This document shows, one piece after another, positions 11,001 through 20,784 of a stretch of 64,000 bases of DNA. Position numbers and translations under genes: made by a program. The notes beneath the pieces were generated by a model. It was not told where the DNA came from and did no database searches. It worked only from the letters and a program-made list of their open reading frames with translations. Source of the DNA: Letharia columbiana. Its lineage: Eukaryota; Ascomycota; Lecanoromycetes; Lecanorales; Parmeliaceae. Within the stretch, counting starts at the first letter, position 1, and each line of letters opens with the position of its first letter. Where the stretch lies: assembly GCF_014066305.1 (NCBI RefSeq), contig NW_023501096.1:186001-250000 (forward strand), given 5' to 3'.

Positions 11001-12089
11001 TCTTCATACTCTGATAGCTCCGAGAAACGACTTGAGCCAGGGAAAGATAGCGCCCCATTGCCGAGCGTGGATCGGAATCGTATCAATGGATCCCATCCAG
11101 TCACGGCTGCCACAGGATACGAGCCAAGAGAGGCACAGAATGCCGCAAGACCCGCAGATGGAGTGGTGGATAGCATGCCCCGCAGTGGCTTGCCGCCAGC
11201 CGGAAGATCACAGTCAGCAATGTCTCGACACCTTCCGATGTCGCCCACAGAGCGATCACAGTCTGCAATGGGAGGCCGTCTTCGAAGCAATAGCAAGCCT
11301 GTCACTCCATCATATTTCGAGCCACGTGCCGCGCCACCGGGCACTCCGTTCATGATCAACCCCAAGCAATCTTCTCGTGTGCCTCCGCCGGGCACTCCCT
11401 ACATGATCAATCCTAAGACACCCTCCCGTTCTCCAACAGTACATCCAAATCGGCCTCGCGCAGAATCTACAGCCACATCGAACGAGAGTCGGCCTTCTAC
11501 CTCGTCCATGACCTCCTCTCCGTCAACATTGATCCCGTCTCAGAGCTCTGCTAGTCTCTCATACAACCGCCCTGGGAATCCCCGCAAACGCTCTGTAAAC
11601 AAGCAAGACATATCCGAACCCACCTTCGTCTCCTGCACCTCTTCCGTTGATACCGTCAATCTGCCACCAGGCGCCAGCCTCTCCAACGGTATGGATGCAC
11701 CCAGCCCCACTCGTGGCCCACCACCTCCCATTCCCGTCCGCGACTCTCGCCGAAAGCGCACTCAAACATTCCTCCAAGCCCTGGGTCGGACCGAAAAGCC
11801 CCTCGAAACGACCTCCACGGAGCCAACGCCTAGTCATCGAGAAGATGACCCCTACGAGGAGTGCAGCACGTTCTCAGCAGACGATGAACCAACTGCATCA
11901 AGCAAGATGAGGCAAAGACTAAGGAAAACAAGTAGTGAGGGAGGCTTGAACGCGAAGGCTGCTAGGCAGGCAGCGCTGCAAGCGCCGAGTCCGGCTGTGC
12001 CCAATTTTGAGGTTCAGAGTCCCGGCTTGGAGCAGCATTTCCCTTATCAAGCGCAAAAGGATGTGCCCGCGAGCGCTGTGATGTTTTGA
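8079..12089 (+). CDS. Large intrinsically disordered conserved fungal protein
   Basis: An intronless frame of 1336 residues begins at the ATG at 8079. It is Ser/Pro/Arg/Gln-rich almost throughout, with many S-P and R-S-x-S sites, so likely a disordered, phosphorylated scaffold (inference). The best ordered-looking stretch is residues 68-111, SLLMPNLSARFSM followed by DDPSSKIGKANDDSVLFPKR, and a short motif near 165-175 reads RQKIYKIPVGG. Both look like conserved anchors seen in uncharacterised Pezizomycotina proteins (recollection, not tested). Near the C terminus two copies of P-G-T-P-[FY]-M-I-N-P-K occur in tandem, and RSQSAM also occurs twice. No enzyme or membrane segment is visible. Confidence 0.8.
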   Translation: MKRFRSRKNSPERGQGSRRPSLDSDPPAPPLQSFASMRWGGKKKVAPQPKPEINISAALPASEDFRTSLLMPNLSARFSMLREQDDPSSKIGKANDDSVLFPKRASRLDLFKGHGLSYVTEVDSLHGTVRPPFASIRTESYGSGSYDTDDGSVMSRSRPGEGNTMFGGRQKIYKIPVGGAGSVKHFGAKDDEELPSGVNMGGKALYESDIATSAFQRLREEERQERERASLEQLRSSKEQDRDGSPPLAKYNQNRETSSSTNSGRSQPRTSTAATSVASQRSIYYENMSSSAHALSPSTQPSSAGSDRPIPKATRRLYRQDLDQHLHEQQSSAMHRLESLNKPRSIAGGPAIRSLQQSRSATGLNDRYQRGGPLYASNGFRAGSPPPSGTPSRMEEFDLGLVPDQAVSNLADSGCGRSPPLSPPMSPSHDPNNHDTTFLAALEPNDLGKATASGAFNKPKLQYDDRQYKERQIQLLEGRNTPSPQLIRPFSPQALSIDEQTTGRSRNNSIGSTFSRTESVKQPWEHHREDRVLRAVPERGSRGSSPPVDEHHTNTTMEQSFLAGRSSSDVAESESEAESNSPISSFKSNSQSFSHPMSQAKPVSLDQQLNFDPEANHLTPPAEESAFDSRSHLSESTITQPQESNEPNGIDADSPTLGPVRVANGLSGLVHAHLRNDSGQSSIYPEDSPRPDRFPVEVRQSIFGHESALNHSRQGSKDDSGVNGEYWVKERRGSEQSSIVAPPPLSFAARHILQQATALRHNQQNPKAQQVLTNDKAQRLLGGEAPRSSHSRDNSTSWQDQLKAHHARVGSTETQQEREGLATEMAARRRRVQDNLKTYVEDNSRSPSPAPGVRPQEDGLARPRHPFGILKKTSRGSLVAKQERPSKAMKMLGIRPGEAGHDAPQPPPDMFMGRGQFHDRAMPLGKKTSPPPRRPQDLRQHSDNSPGSGQRLPNSGRSQENLAQRISSPSSKSGSSYSDSSEKRLEPGKDSAPLPSVDRNRINGSHPVTAATGYEPREAQNAARPADGVVDSMPRSGLPPAGRSQSAMSRHLPMSPTERSQSAMGGRLRSNSKPVTPSYFEPRAAPPGTPFMINPKQSSRVPPPGTPYMINPKTPSRSPTVHPNRPRAESTATSNESRPSTSSMTSSPSTLIPSQSSASLSYNRPGNPRKRSVNKQDISEPTFVSCTSSVDTVNLPPGASLSNGMDAPSPTRGPPPPIPVRDSRRKRTQTFLQALGRTEKPLETTSTEPTPSHREDDPYEECSTFSADDEPTASSKMRQRLRKTSSEGGLNAKAARQAALQAPSPAVPNFEVQSPGLEQHFPYQAQKDVPASAVMF

Positions 12090-12573
12090 AAATGCACGAG
12101 ACGTGGTGCTGAAAGCAATTCGTCGCCCTAGATTGGAGAGTTGCGTCATTTCCTCGGACATGTTTTGTGGATTTCTTGTTGGCAGGGATCTGAAGAGACG
12201 TTCACTACGACTTTAATTGACTAGAAAGAATCCCGCAAGGGACACAGGCTAGTGCCAGCATTCTGACTGTGCGATTTCGATACCATCGTTGCGAGCATAT
12301 CGGAGAAAGGCGATTCGGGCATTTGTTCGCGACGGATATACCTTATGTACGACCAAGCGTGTGTTTCTACCACCTCACTGTTTGAAAAGTTGAGGGAAGG
12401 CTTCTCCTCGTGCTCGATCAGCTGGATTGATCTTGAGCTCACCCCCTGTTTGCACCTTTGGTGCTTTTTCTGTATATACCTACATTACTACTTCTCAGAG
12501 AGATACGATACGATAGCATGGATGGATGAGATGATCTTGGCAACAATGGATCATGCATTTGAAAACACTCTAT
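12090..12573. other. Intergenic, 3' region of the disordered-protein gene
   Basis: No gene seen. It leads directly into the microsatellite. Confidence 0.4.
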
Positions 12574-12913
12574 CCTTCTTCTTCTTCTTCTTCTTCTTCT
12601 CCTCCTTCTCCTTCTCCTTCTCCTTCTCCTTCTCCTTCTCCTTCTCCTTCTCCTTCTCCTTCTCCTTCTCCTTCTCCTTCTCCTTCTCCTTCTCCTTCTC
12701 CTCCTCCTTCTCCTTCTCCTTCTCCTTCTCCGTCTCCTTCTCCGTCTCCTTCTCCGTCTCCGTCTCCTTCTCCTCCTCCGTCTCTCCTTCTCCTCTCCGT
12801 CTCCTTCTCCTCCTTCTCCGTCTCCGTCACTGTTCTCCGTCTCCGTCTCCGTCTCCTTCTCCTTCCCCTTCTCCTTCTCCTCCTCCTCCTCCTCCTCCTT
12901 CTCCTTCTCCTTC
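12574..12913. repeat. Pyrimidine hexanucleotide microsatellite (TTCTCC)n with TTC and TCTCCG variants
   Basis: About 340 bp of pure C/T with rare G on the + strand. It starts as (TTC)n, continues as (TTCTCC)n, then drifts to TCTCCG and CTCCTC variants. It holds long open frames on both strands (Ser/Phe/Pro runs on +, Arg/Glu/Gly runs on -) only because no six-base permutation contains a stop. Polypurine/polypyrimidine tracts like this can form triplex DNA. Confidence 0.95.
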
Positions 12914-13909
12914 ACATCATTCACACACACGATGAATGCATCGCTCAACTTACGTTCAATCAATCCTTTCTTCCTCCCCAGGCTGAAGTCGTGCCTACTG
13001 AACCAGAACGATCATATCAAGTGCTCACTGAGCCGGCACAGGATGAATCTCACCATGAAAACATGGCTACTCGACTAGGATGTGCGTGGTCATTTCGTCT
13101 CCATTCCGGTATGAAATTGCACGTCCCCATTGCTCGAGGTCCTATTCTCGTTTGTCAAGATCGATTTCGCACCTTCACGATTGTCTGCATACACACATAC
13201 ACACATCCATCCATCACACCGCTCCGCTCATTCCCAATCCTCTCCACAGGCCCGCATGAAGCGGGCCCTGCGCTGAGAAAGAAGTCTCCAGTCGTCACTG
13301 CCGGTCTGCCTAATGCTAACGACCCGAAGGAGGTATTGAGATGCAAGAGGCCGACAGGCAATGATGGCATGAAGACCAGAGGTCTTGACGACATCGCTGT
13401 CTCTTTCCTCGGTTGAGCCCCCAGTGTCCAAAAAGTGTCTAGAGGAGAAGGAGCGATCAGTAGTACTTTGCGCCATTCTAGCAGGTAATGGTTGTAGTCG
13501 AAGCAACGCAGTTCTTCATAACCTCATACATGTAGTCACAATCAAGCGCGCAAGGCATAGTGGAAGAGAGTCTATCTATGCATGCTTTTAGCAATTCAAG
13601 CGCATCGTGCATCGCCATAGCAGTGCCCATGGGCAAGCGAGGGAGCATTGGATTTGGAGCCATCTATGCAAACGGGGTATCGTCGCAAGCGCCGTACCTA
13701 TGCGTCCTGTAAGCTTACGCCGGATATGATAACTTGCTCAACATGAGGGTAAAGAACGAAAAGTCTCTTCTGCTCTTCTTGTCGTGTCCAGCCTCTTCAA
13801 AGTCATAATACACACCGTCACCATACACCATAGCCATTCCATCTTGATCGTATCCCATAACAATGCGACAAAGCGAGATCCTGTTTGTAGAGAATACAAG
13901 TGGGCTGAT
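12914..13909. other. Intergenic, no gene seen
   Basis: A small (AC)n run sits near 13190-13202, and the inverted pair GGCCCGC/GCGGGCC at 13250-13267 could form a hairpin. Open frames here are continuations of the microsatellite frame and are not credible. Confidence 0.4.
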
Positions 13910-16900
13910 TCAGTCAATCATGACGGGGTCGTTATTGGAACCGGCTGCGAGGTTGCGGGCAACCTCTGCGCGTCTCTCCTCGGTCAATGGTGCCATTTTG
14001 TACGATGTCGGCCTCTGAGACCTCGGGTCGGAGGTTGCTGACGAATCAGCAGGTGTTTCGTGAAGAGGAGTAATTTTGTATGTTGGGTTTGTACCTGAGG
14101 TCGAGGCAAGAGGCACAGGTCGTGTCGGCAGGTCGTTCAAACGAGGACCATTTCTTTTTGCTGTACCAGAAGATGTGGGCATTGTCGCTGCAGGCGCCAA
14201 TGCCGATGTTCTTGCACTGTACTGTGCGACCAATTTCCTTTTAGTTCCCTTGCCAATCTTAGGGGGAATTCCTTCCATATCCGGATATTGTTGCTTGAGT
14301 AAGGCGGCCCTGTTTCTCTGCTTTTCATCGTTCGTGGCCTTGATGCTCTTCGCAGGTTGGGTGGTAGGTACTGTACTCGCATCTTTGGGTCCTTCCTTGG
14401 TGGCTGAGTGATTGGTTGCACTCTGCGTGTGACGGAGAATGAGCTTCTTCCTCAGACCTGGAGTTATGCTGTTAGGTATATTCTGCATAGTTGGGAACTT
14501 CTTTCGTAACGCAGTAGCTCTGGCCGCGCTGCTTTGTTCCTTTCTAAACTCCTTCACATCTGCTGGCGTCGAGGTAGAGACATTTGCAGCTTTCTTCGAG
14601 GTTGGAGTTGAACCTGTGTGTTTAGCCTTTTTTCTTGATTTTGCATTGGAGGGGTGATCGGAATGGGGAGGTTCGGCTACGACACTGCTTATCGACGTCG
14701 CATCTCCAGTATTGTGCATGTTTGCGGTTGCGGTGCCTTGCATCCCACTCGATGGCCAAACGTTGCCATACCATTGCACGTCTGCTCCGATATGATCATC
14801 GGACATGTCTCTAGTTTAGAGACATCTCAGACAACGTCACGAGCCAAGGAGGGAGAGTGCTTACACAACGTCTTTTTCTGGGGTTCCCCATCGCAGCCTA
14901 TACAAGCGTCGCAGATGGTCTCGCTGCCACACAAAAGACTCGTAATCACCTCCAAGCGACCAATCGAGGAGACTTGGACGGTTGGGAGTTTTCATTGCTT
15001 CCAGTATTTCATGGTGCGCCTGGGCGAAACGATGAAATATTTGCATTACATTCTTGGAGCCACCTGAGATGTCATTGTCAGGCTTGTTCGGGTCAATAAT
15101 GGCAAGACGATCAGCTTTGTTTGCATGATACACAGAGCCTCGGAGGTTAGGACGCTGATAGGCGATCTGCACACGATATGTTAAAAGACATTGGATCGTA
15201 CATATGATATCACATACCTTGTCGAAGTATCCAGGCGGATCCATTGTAATGCCCGTGCGCGTAGTATCAAGTTGGTTGCCATAGAAATCTAGGAACTCGA
15301 TCAGGATCTCCCCCAGGTTTTGCTCGGGAATCAGCTCTCCGCTCTGTACGCGAGGCATGTTCTGCAGAAGGCTTGTCACCAAACACGTCACAGAAAAGCC
15401 ACCGAGGCCACCGTGCTGCACTTCGTTCATACCTCGCATCATCAAAAATTGCTTGATGATCATAACAAGTAGTGGCATCGCTGGGAATTGCTTCTTCCAG
15501 AGGGCGAATGTATCATTGGCTATGACTCCGGTGTTATTCTCAAAGGACACATCTACCTTGATCATAGTAATCTGATCGACGAATTTGACCAATGGTACCT
15601 TGGCGCCAACGATGACTTCCACAGTGCCTTGCTGAGCTATATCGGAAGACTTGATGAAATCACCGAAGCGAAACAATTGTTTTTTGGTCTGGCAAACAAC
15701 CTTCTGTCCTGAGGATCGAAAGCTGTTGGAAATCACGACAACATCCATGTCGGCATTAGGGAGGTATAAGCCAGCGGCAAAGGACCCGAAGGAGTGAACA
15801 TTGCAATTGGGAACCTGGCTGCTGACGACATTTTGTAGGCGGGTCAATAATTCCTGGCGAACAATTTGCTCGAATTTTCGAGGCCGAACGAATTCGTAGA
15901 AGTCGCAGATTTCCTTGTGGAGCCTGTATACATTCGTTATGCCTTTCTGTAAAATGACTCCTGCTAATACTGACCTGAAACCTGCATTTGCTGTTATTGT
16001 GTCCGATCGACGGAGCCAAGGAAGTGGATCTGTTTCTTGGCCTGGCACCCACTCGGAGAGAACGGACCCATTTGCTTGTCCGAAACCAGCCTTCTTACGA
16101 GGTCGGATCTTTTCACCCTTGATCTCGTCGTTATGGGTCCTCTTGCGATTCCCCAATGCACCGTCATCGTATGGGAGGGAGGCAGATGAATTGCCTCCCT
16201 TTGGATGTTCTGTCCCGCGTGACAGCTGTGTATCAAGACCAATTTCCTCTGGGACGAGGGGGCCAGTCTCAAAAAAGGTAGGCGGCGGACCCAGGCTGCT
16301 GGCGGTCTCGGCTTTGCTATGGGTCCCGGGAGCATCTTCCGAGGCTTGGCCGTGAAGGTTTTCAAGATGACTGAACTGCTGACGAGGTCCTGATGGCGCT
16401 CCAGGCACACCAATGCCGTAATCATCTTGGTCAACAGGGCTTGGGCTCGGAGGCACCTCATCGCGAATCGAAGTTTTATCATCTTCAAACCCGAAAGAGA
16501 TGAAGTCGTCATTAGCAGCCACTTGGTTATGTTGTGATGCCTTTGCACCGGTATGGAGGTCGGATTTGCGTATAAGCTTCACAACGTCTTTTCTTTTGCG
16601 CGCCTCTTCATCGACTGGAGGCAGAACGGTGTATGGATCTGGATTTGACCACTTGGGCTCACTGTCTCCATCAGTGCCGTGACGCTTGCCCGAGCCAACA
16701 GTTCTGCGCTTTTTTGGCGGTTCAACTGATCCGTCGCCGTTATGCTCTGCGTCGTCTGCGTCTGAGTCAGACTCGTCCATGGGCTCATCATCGCTGTCAG
16801 AGATATCTTCTGCAGGCATATATCTCCTGATGCTAGCTTGCTCCTCTGTCATGCCAAGTAATTCCTCCGAGCCTGTCTCATTGCGTTGTCGAAGCAATGG

Positions 16901-17290
16901 GCGATCAGATGGAGCGACGTAACTGCCGTAATTGCCACGTCCACGATGGAAGTTGTGAGCTCCTCGAGGGCGGTTTAGATTCCTATTATCCCTATGTTGA
17001 TCTCTCGGTCTCGGCCGACTGTTTTCCTGCATTGCATATGGTCTGGGCCCGTTGTTTCTGTTGTAGTCTGACTCCCGGGGATACTGGGGCGCACCATCAT
17101 TGTTCCGAAACGTAAACCCAGTCTGTGGGTATGTGTTGAAGCCCTGAGGCCTCCAATCATTGTTGCGGTATGAGTCGTATGGCGGGGATGGGCCGGGGGG
17201 AAGAGGAGGCATGTCGCGTGGTGGAGGAGGTGGAGGGACATTGTGGTACGAAGCCGGTTGGTGACCGTAATTTGGGCGATAGGATGACAT
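13910..17290 (-). CDS. TRF4/TRF5-like non-canonical poly(A) polymerase, four-exon model
   Basis: Predicted catalytic subunit of a TRAMP-type complex that adds short A tails to aberrant nuclear RNAs for exosome decay. My model has exons 17290-15975, 15923-15218, 15166-14865 and 14810-13910 (1074 residues). Introns are 51, 51 and 54 nt; donors are GTCAGT, GTATGT and GTAAGC, and the third ends in ACTAG. The N-terminal 430 residues are disordered and Pro/Arg-rich. The nucleotidyltransferase core near residue 485 has GSFAAGLYLPNADMD, with a third acidic residue in IKVDVSFE. The PAP-associated region follows (LGEILIEFLDFYG, DPNKPDNDIS). Exon 4 adds a basic tail with two related motifs of about 34 residues. 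The first two introns are stop-free and divisible by three, so the unspliced reading looks like one long frame. If the third intron is wrong, exon 4 would be a separate 298-residue gene starting at 14806. Confidence 0.8.
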
Positions 17291-18541
17291 GGTCCACTTG
17301 GTCTTCAATTGAAGAAGGTAGAACGGATGTTGTGACAGTGATGACCTTCCTTGCTGTTAAAGTATGACTTAGTTGCACCAAAGGCTTTATTGGTGCGACA
17401 ATAGAGGGTACTTCAATAGGTAGCGTCGGAGTCTCGAGGATGGATCTCGTATCCTGGAAGTCTTCGAAATCGAGGTTGAAGCTTCTATGACTGGCTCACG
17501 AGTCTAGTCTAGCTGGCTCTTCAGTAGCGAGTGATGCAAGCCACCGACACTACTCAGTGAGAGTAAAGAAGAATGAGAAAGTCACGTACTCGCTCATGAC
17601 CGTACTGTGCGAGAGCGTGTTGTGTGGAGTTGCGGGGTGAAAGGTTGACTCTGTTGCAAAATCTTGCAGGGCGTCATTTGAAGATACCATTAGTGGTCCC
17701 CGCTAACCGCTTTCGACCACCTTTCAGCCTTATCACTTTCTCGGTCTCGGCAAATGAAGGAAGGTGCCAATGACCATTCCCTGCCCCTTTCACGCGATGG
17801 ATCAGAGCGAAGAAGATATTGAGAACAATGTCAGTAGACGGTCAAAAACGAATACATCACTCAAAGTTGATATACGCCCAGGACTGAGTCAGCGTCTGTG
17901 CTGAGTTGGCTACTCTAATTAATCCGAGATGGAGCTGTTGTTGTCTCTACTATCTGACAGGGACCCTTCAATAGTTTGGTGCATGAAAGCTGATCTATTC
18001 ATAGTCTTTTCCTTTCAGCATAATCGACCATGTCGTTAGGAAGATTGATCCCAAGCGACCCGTTCGAGGCACAATCCTGCCAATGCCGCAACAGTTCAAC
18101 GGACAGCAGCAATACGGTTTTCGTGTTTCGATGCCCTCGAAGCATATAAATCGATCGAGAGTTCCTTCTCCTTGACAAAGAACCCTCATAGCCGGCGGCT
18201 ATCCTGAGAAAGACATCTCAAGGGAAGACGCGGCAACAGTCCCCTTCTTTCCTGCCGTCTTTAACCCTTCCTGGAAGCCACCAGTGTATACTACGTTTTG
18301 TCCAAGGCTTGCGAGATGAGATATCCGTCACAGCCAGTCGATCTCCTCCCGTAGCTTCGTAGATCCCATTTCTTGCCTTCACTTCATCCAGTAAATCCCC
18401 GATGCTTGCCGCAAGGACACTGGCATGAGACAACAGCATTGTGATATCGAGCGAAGCTTTTGAACACTGATAGAACAGCCCAGAAACCCATAGTTGGAAA
18501 GAGAAAGACTTTTATCTGGCACACACGGCACTCTACAGCGC
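17291..18541. other. Promoter region of the poly(A) polymerase gene and 3' flank of the regulator gene
   Basis: No convincing gene. A 73-codon minus-strand frame at 18218-18439 might be a further 3' exon of the Zn2Cys6 gene, but I could not join it. Confidence 0.35.
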
Positions 18542-19471
18542 TTAACCAGGATATGAGAGCCTGCTTCGCGGTGGAAAGGACAAGATGGAGTCGTGGCTGA
18601 GCACGCCTCTGCTCGAGGTCTCTGAGGCAGCAGGGAAGTCGCGCATGGTTGGAAAGTAATTATACTCTGGTGACGGAAACAGGCACGGCGAAGGGGCCGA
18701 TGGTGTTAGGTTCATGTCGTTGGGAGAAACCGATGCAAGAGCGACGGTTCTCATCTCGCCAAAGACACTGCCCGGGGAGACGTATGCTGAATCGTTATGA
18801 GGATATTGCGACCGGCTGTCGTTGGGAAAGGACCGAATAGGTTCGAAAGACGAGGTCAGGGAAGACTGCCGTTACATTAGGATGCTGTCAATATTATACC
18901 ATCGTATGAGGCAGCAAAAATTCATCACAGCCAAAGAATGGAGAGGGACCATGCTGTTGCTTACCTTCAAAGGGGAGATCTCAGCCAGGTCTCCGAAATC
19001 ATACCAACGATTGATATTGTCAGCGAAAAGGCCACGACCCTCGGAGCTCGGCAGCGAGTAGGGGATATGAGCAGCACCTTCGAGCAGCGTGTCGATGGAT
19101 ATGTTGCCCATTGTTGCTGGCTGTTGGCCCGTGCTGTTGTCAAATGCTAGCGGCTGCGTTTGTGCCCTCGAGATCTGGCCTGGAGATGGCGTCGAGGCGG
19201 GCACCTGACTTTCGCGTTCATTCTTATGGCTTTTCCGCTCTCTTTCCGATTGTTGGCGGTTCATCCGGTCCGCAGTCCGCTTATTCTTTGTGCCCTTTGG
19301 CCGCCCGATCCGTTTGGAGACGCTGTAGATGCAGTCATGATCAGAACCCCGACATCCTTGACATGGCGTACCACCAGAGCACTTCATTTTAGCTTGGTGG
19401 CATATGTCGCACGCGGTCCGGAGCTTCTTTGACAGATGCTTGTTTGTCTCTTGATCCTGTGATGTCGACAT
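18542..19471 (-). CDS. AflR-like Zn2Cys6 transcription factor
   Basis: Predicted sequence-specific nuclear activator or repressor. Two exons, 19471-18965 and 18865-18542, with a 99-nt intron (donor GTAAGC, acceptor GGCAG, branch-like CCTAAT), give 276 residues in phase. The start is the ATG at 19471, shortly before the finger. Six cysteines at residues 21, 24, 31, 37, 40 and 47 have the fungal spacing C-x2-C-x6-C-x5-C-x2-C-x6-C. They are followed directly by a basic arm, KRIGRPKGTKNK, as in AflR-type regulators. The C-terminal half is Ser/Pro-rich (SPGSVFGEM, SPEYNYFPT). No fungal_trans middle homology domain is visible, which is normal for the AflR group. Family members commonly control secondary-metabolite clusters; the next gene upstream on the same strand is an exporter. 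A further 3' exon is not excluded. Confidence 0.75.
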
Positions 19472-20784
19472 ACTGGCGTGTTTGAGGGAGGAAACCGTAT
19501 CTGGGCGAACAGGAAATGATGACTCGACGACTAAACGATGTGCTCGATCTGGGCTACTCCAATCAAGAACATAGGACAAACGCCCAACTCCACGCAAGCA
19601 AGTTCAAATACTCTGCAGAACGGTTCTCGCTTTACTTGGTGTTTGATGTTGTATTCAATGTGGGTGAACGGTGATAAAACAAGATGGGAGGAAGCTTCTA
19701 GAGATTAGGCGGTACCTGCCGCTGGATAAGTGTGCATCGGGCGGACCGTTAAGAATGCAGGGTTTTGGCACAGACTATCTCGTGTCCTATCACTGATCAT
19801 GCCGTCAGCTTAACGGGCGATTTTCTCGACATTCCATAAGGTTCCGGGAAACGTCTGATCGTTGAGAGATAGCAAGATAATGCCAGCGAGCCAGGTACGA
19901 GATGAGATACCTCCTTCGTTTTGCCTCATCTCGCGTCATTCTAGGCATCAAAACAGCATTCAGGACAAAAGTTGCCAAAGTCAAAGGATACCACTGTGCC
20001 AAGCGGCCAGCCCATGTCCCAGGGTGCACTTGGGGGAAGGCCCGTTCCTGCACGTTGCGCCCGCATGACGCTAGTGCACGCTTTAACGCTGATTGTTGAT
20101 GTTTAACGAGAGTAATACCAATTGGTTCCCCATTGGGCCTATCATATCCTCAACGAGCTTAGCAGACCCGCTGCCAATATGCAGCAAGGTATGGGAAATT
20201 CGGTACTGTCAAGTCCAAGCGGTAAACAAGGAAGTGCAGTCGACTTCAACGAGGCGTCTGTGGCGAAATGAGCATCTGAAGAATCTTCATGGCCGTGTGG
20301 TGATGATCACTTGCATGAAACTATATATGTTCAGCTTGATATGAAATGCAGAGAACAAAAAGAGCAACAGACCCGTTCGCTAAAGGAGCAAAACGAGAGA
20401 GTGTGATGTCACACCGGCTTGATATGGTATGTAAAAAATACTGAATTGCAATGATTAGTCGTCATCGAGAGGATTCCGGGACCGGGATGTCTGTGGCTAT
20501 CACAATTCTAGTGTTCCCAGGATCTTTCCCCCAAAAGTCAAAACTGATAATTGAAATAAGTCAGGCAGCTCATTAACATACAGCGTATCCGTGACTGTCG
20601 TGGACTTGCTGTCGCAGCAATGGCAGCTGGGCTGTGGGCAAATGTTGAGCATTTGGAAGCTGAAATCAACATGTCGAAAGATGAAAGGGAAGCATTTTGT
20701 GAGTAGAAGAGAAGTGTATATTGACAAGAACATATATATCGTAGGACACAGAATTCCCATCCCAACGCACCAAGATGCTCCACA
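19472..20784. other. Intergenic between regulator and MFS gene
   Basis: 1.3 kb containing the regulator promoter and the 3' end of the transporter. No gene seen. Confidence 0.4.

Noticed and set aside
12345..13416. Long open frames across the microsatellite on both strands (174-287 codons)
   Set aside because: Composition is forced by the TTCTCC repeat. No natural sequence outside it supports a gene.
18218..18439. 73-codon minus-strand frame as a last exon of the Zn2Cys6 gene
   Set aside because: No donor/acceptor pair restored a frame without ignoring the good stop at 18542.
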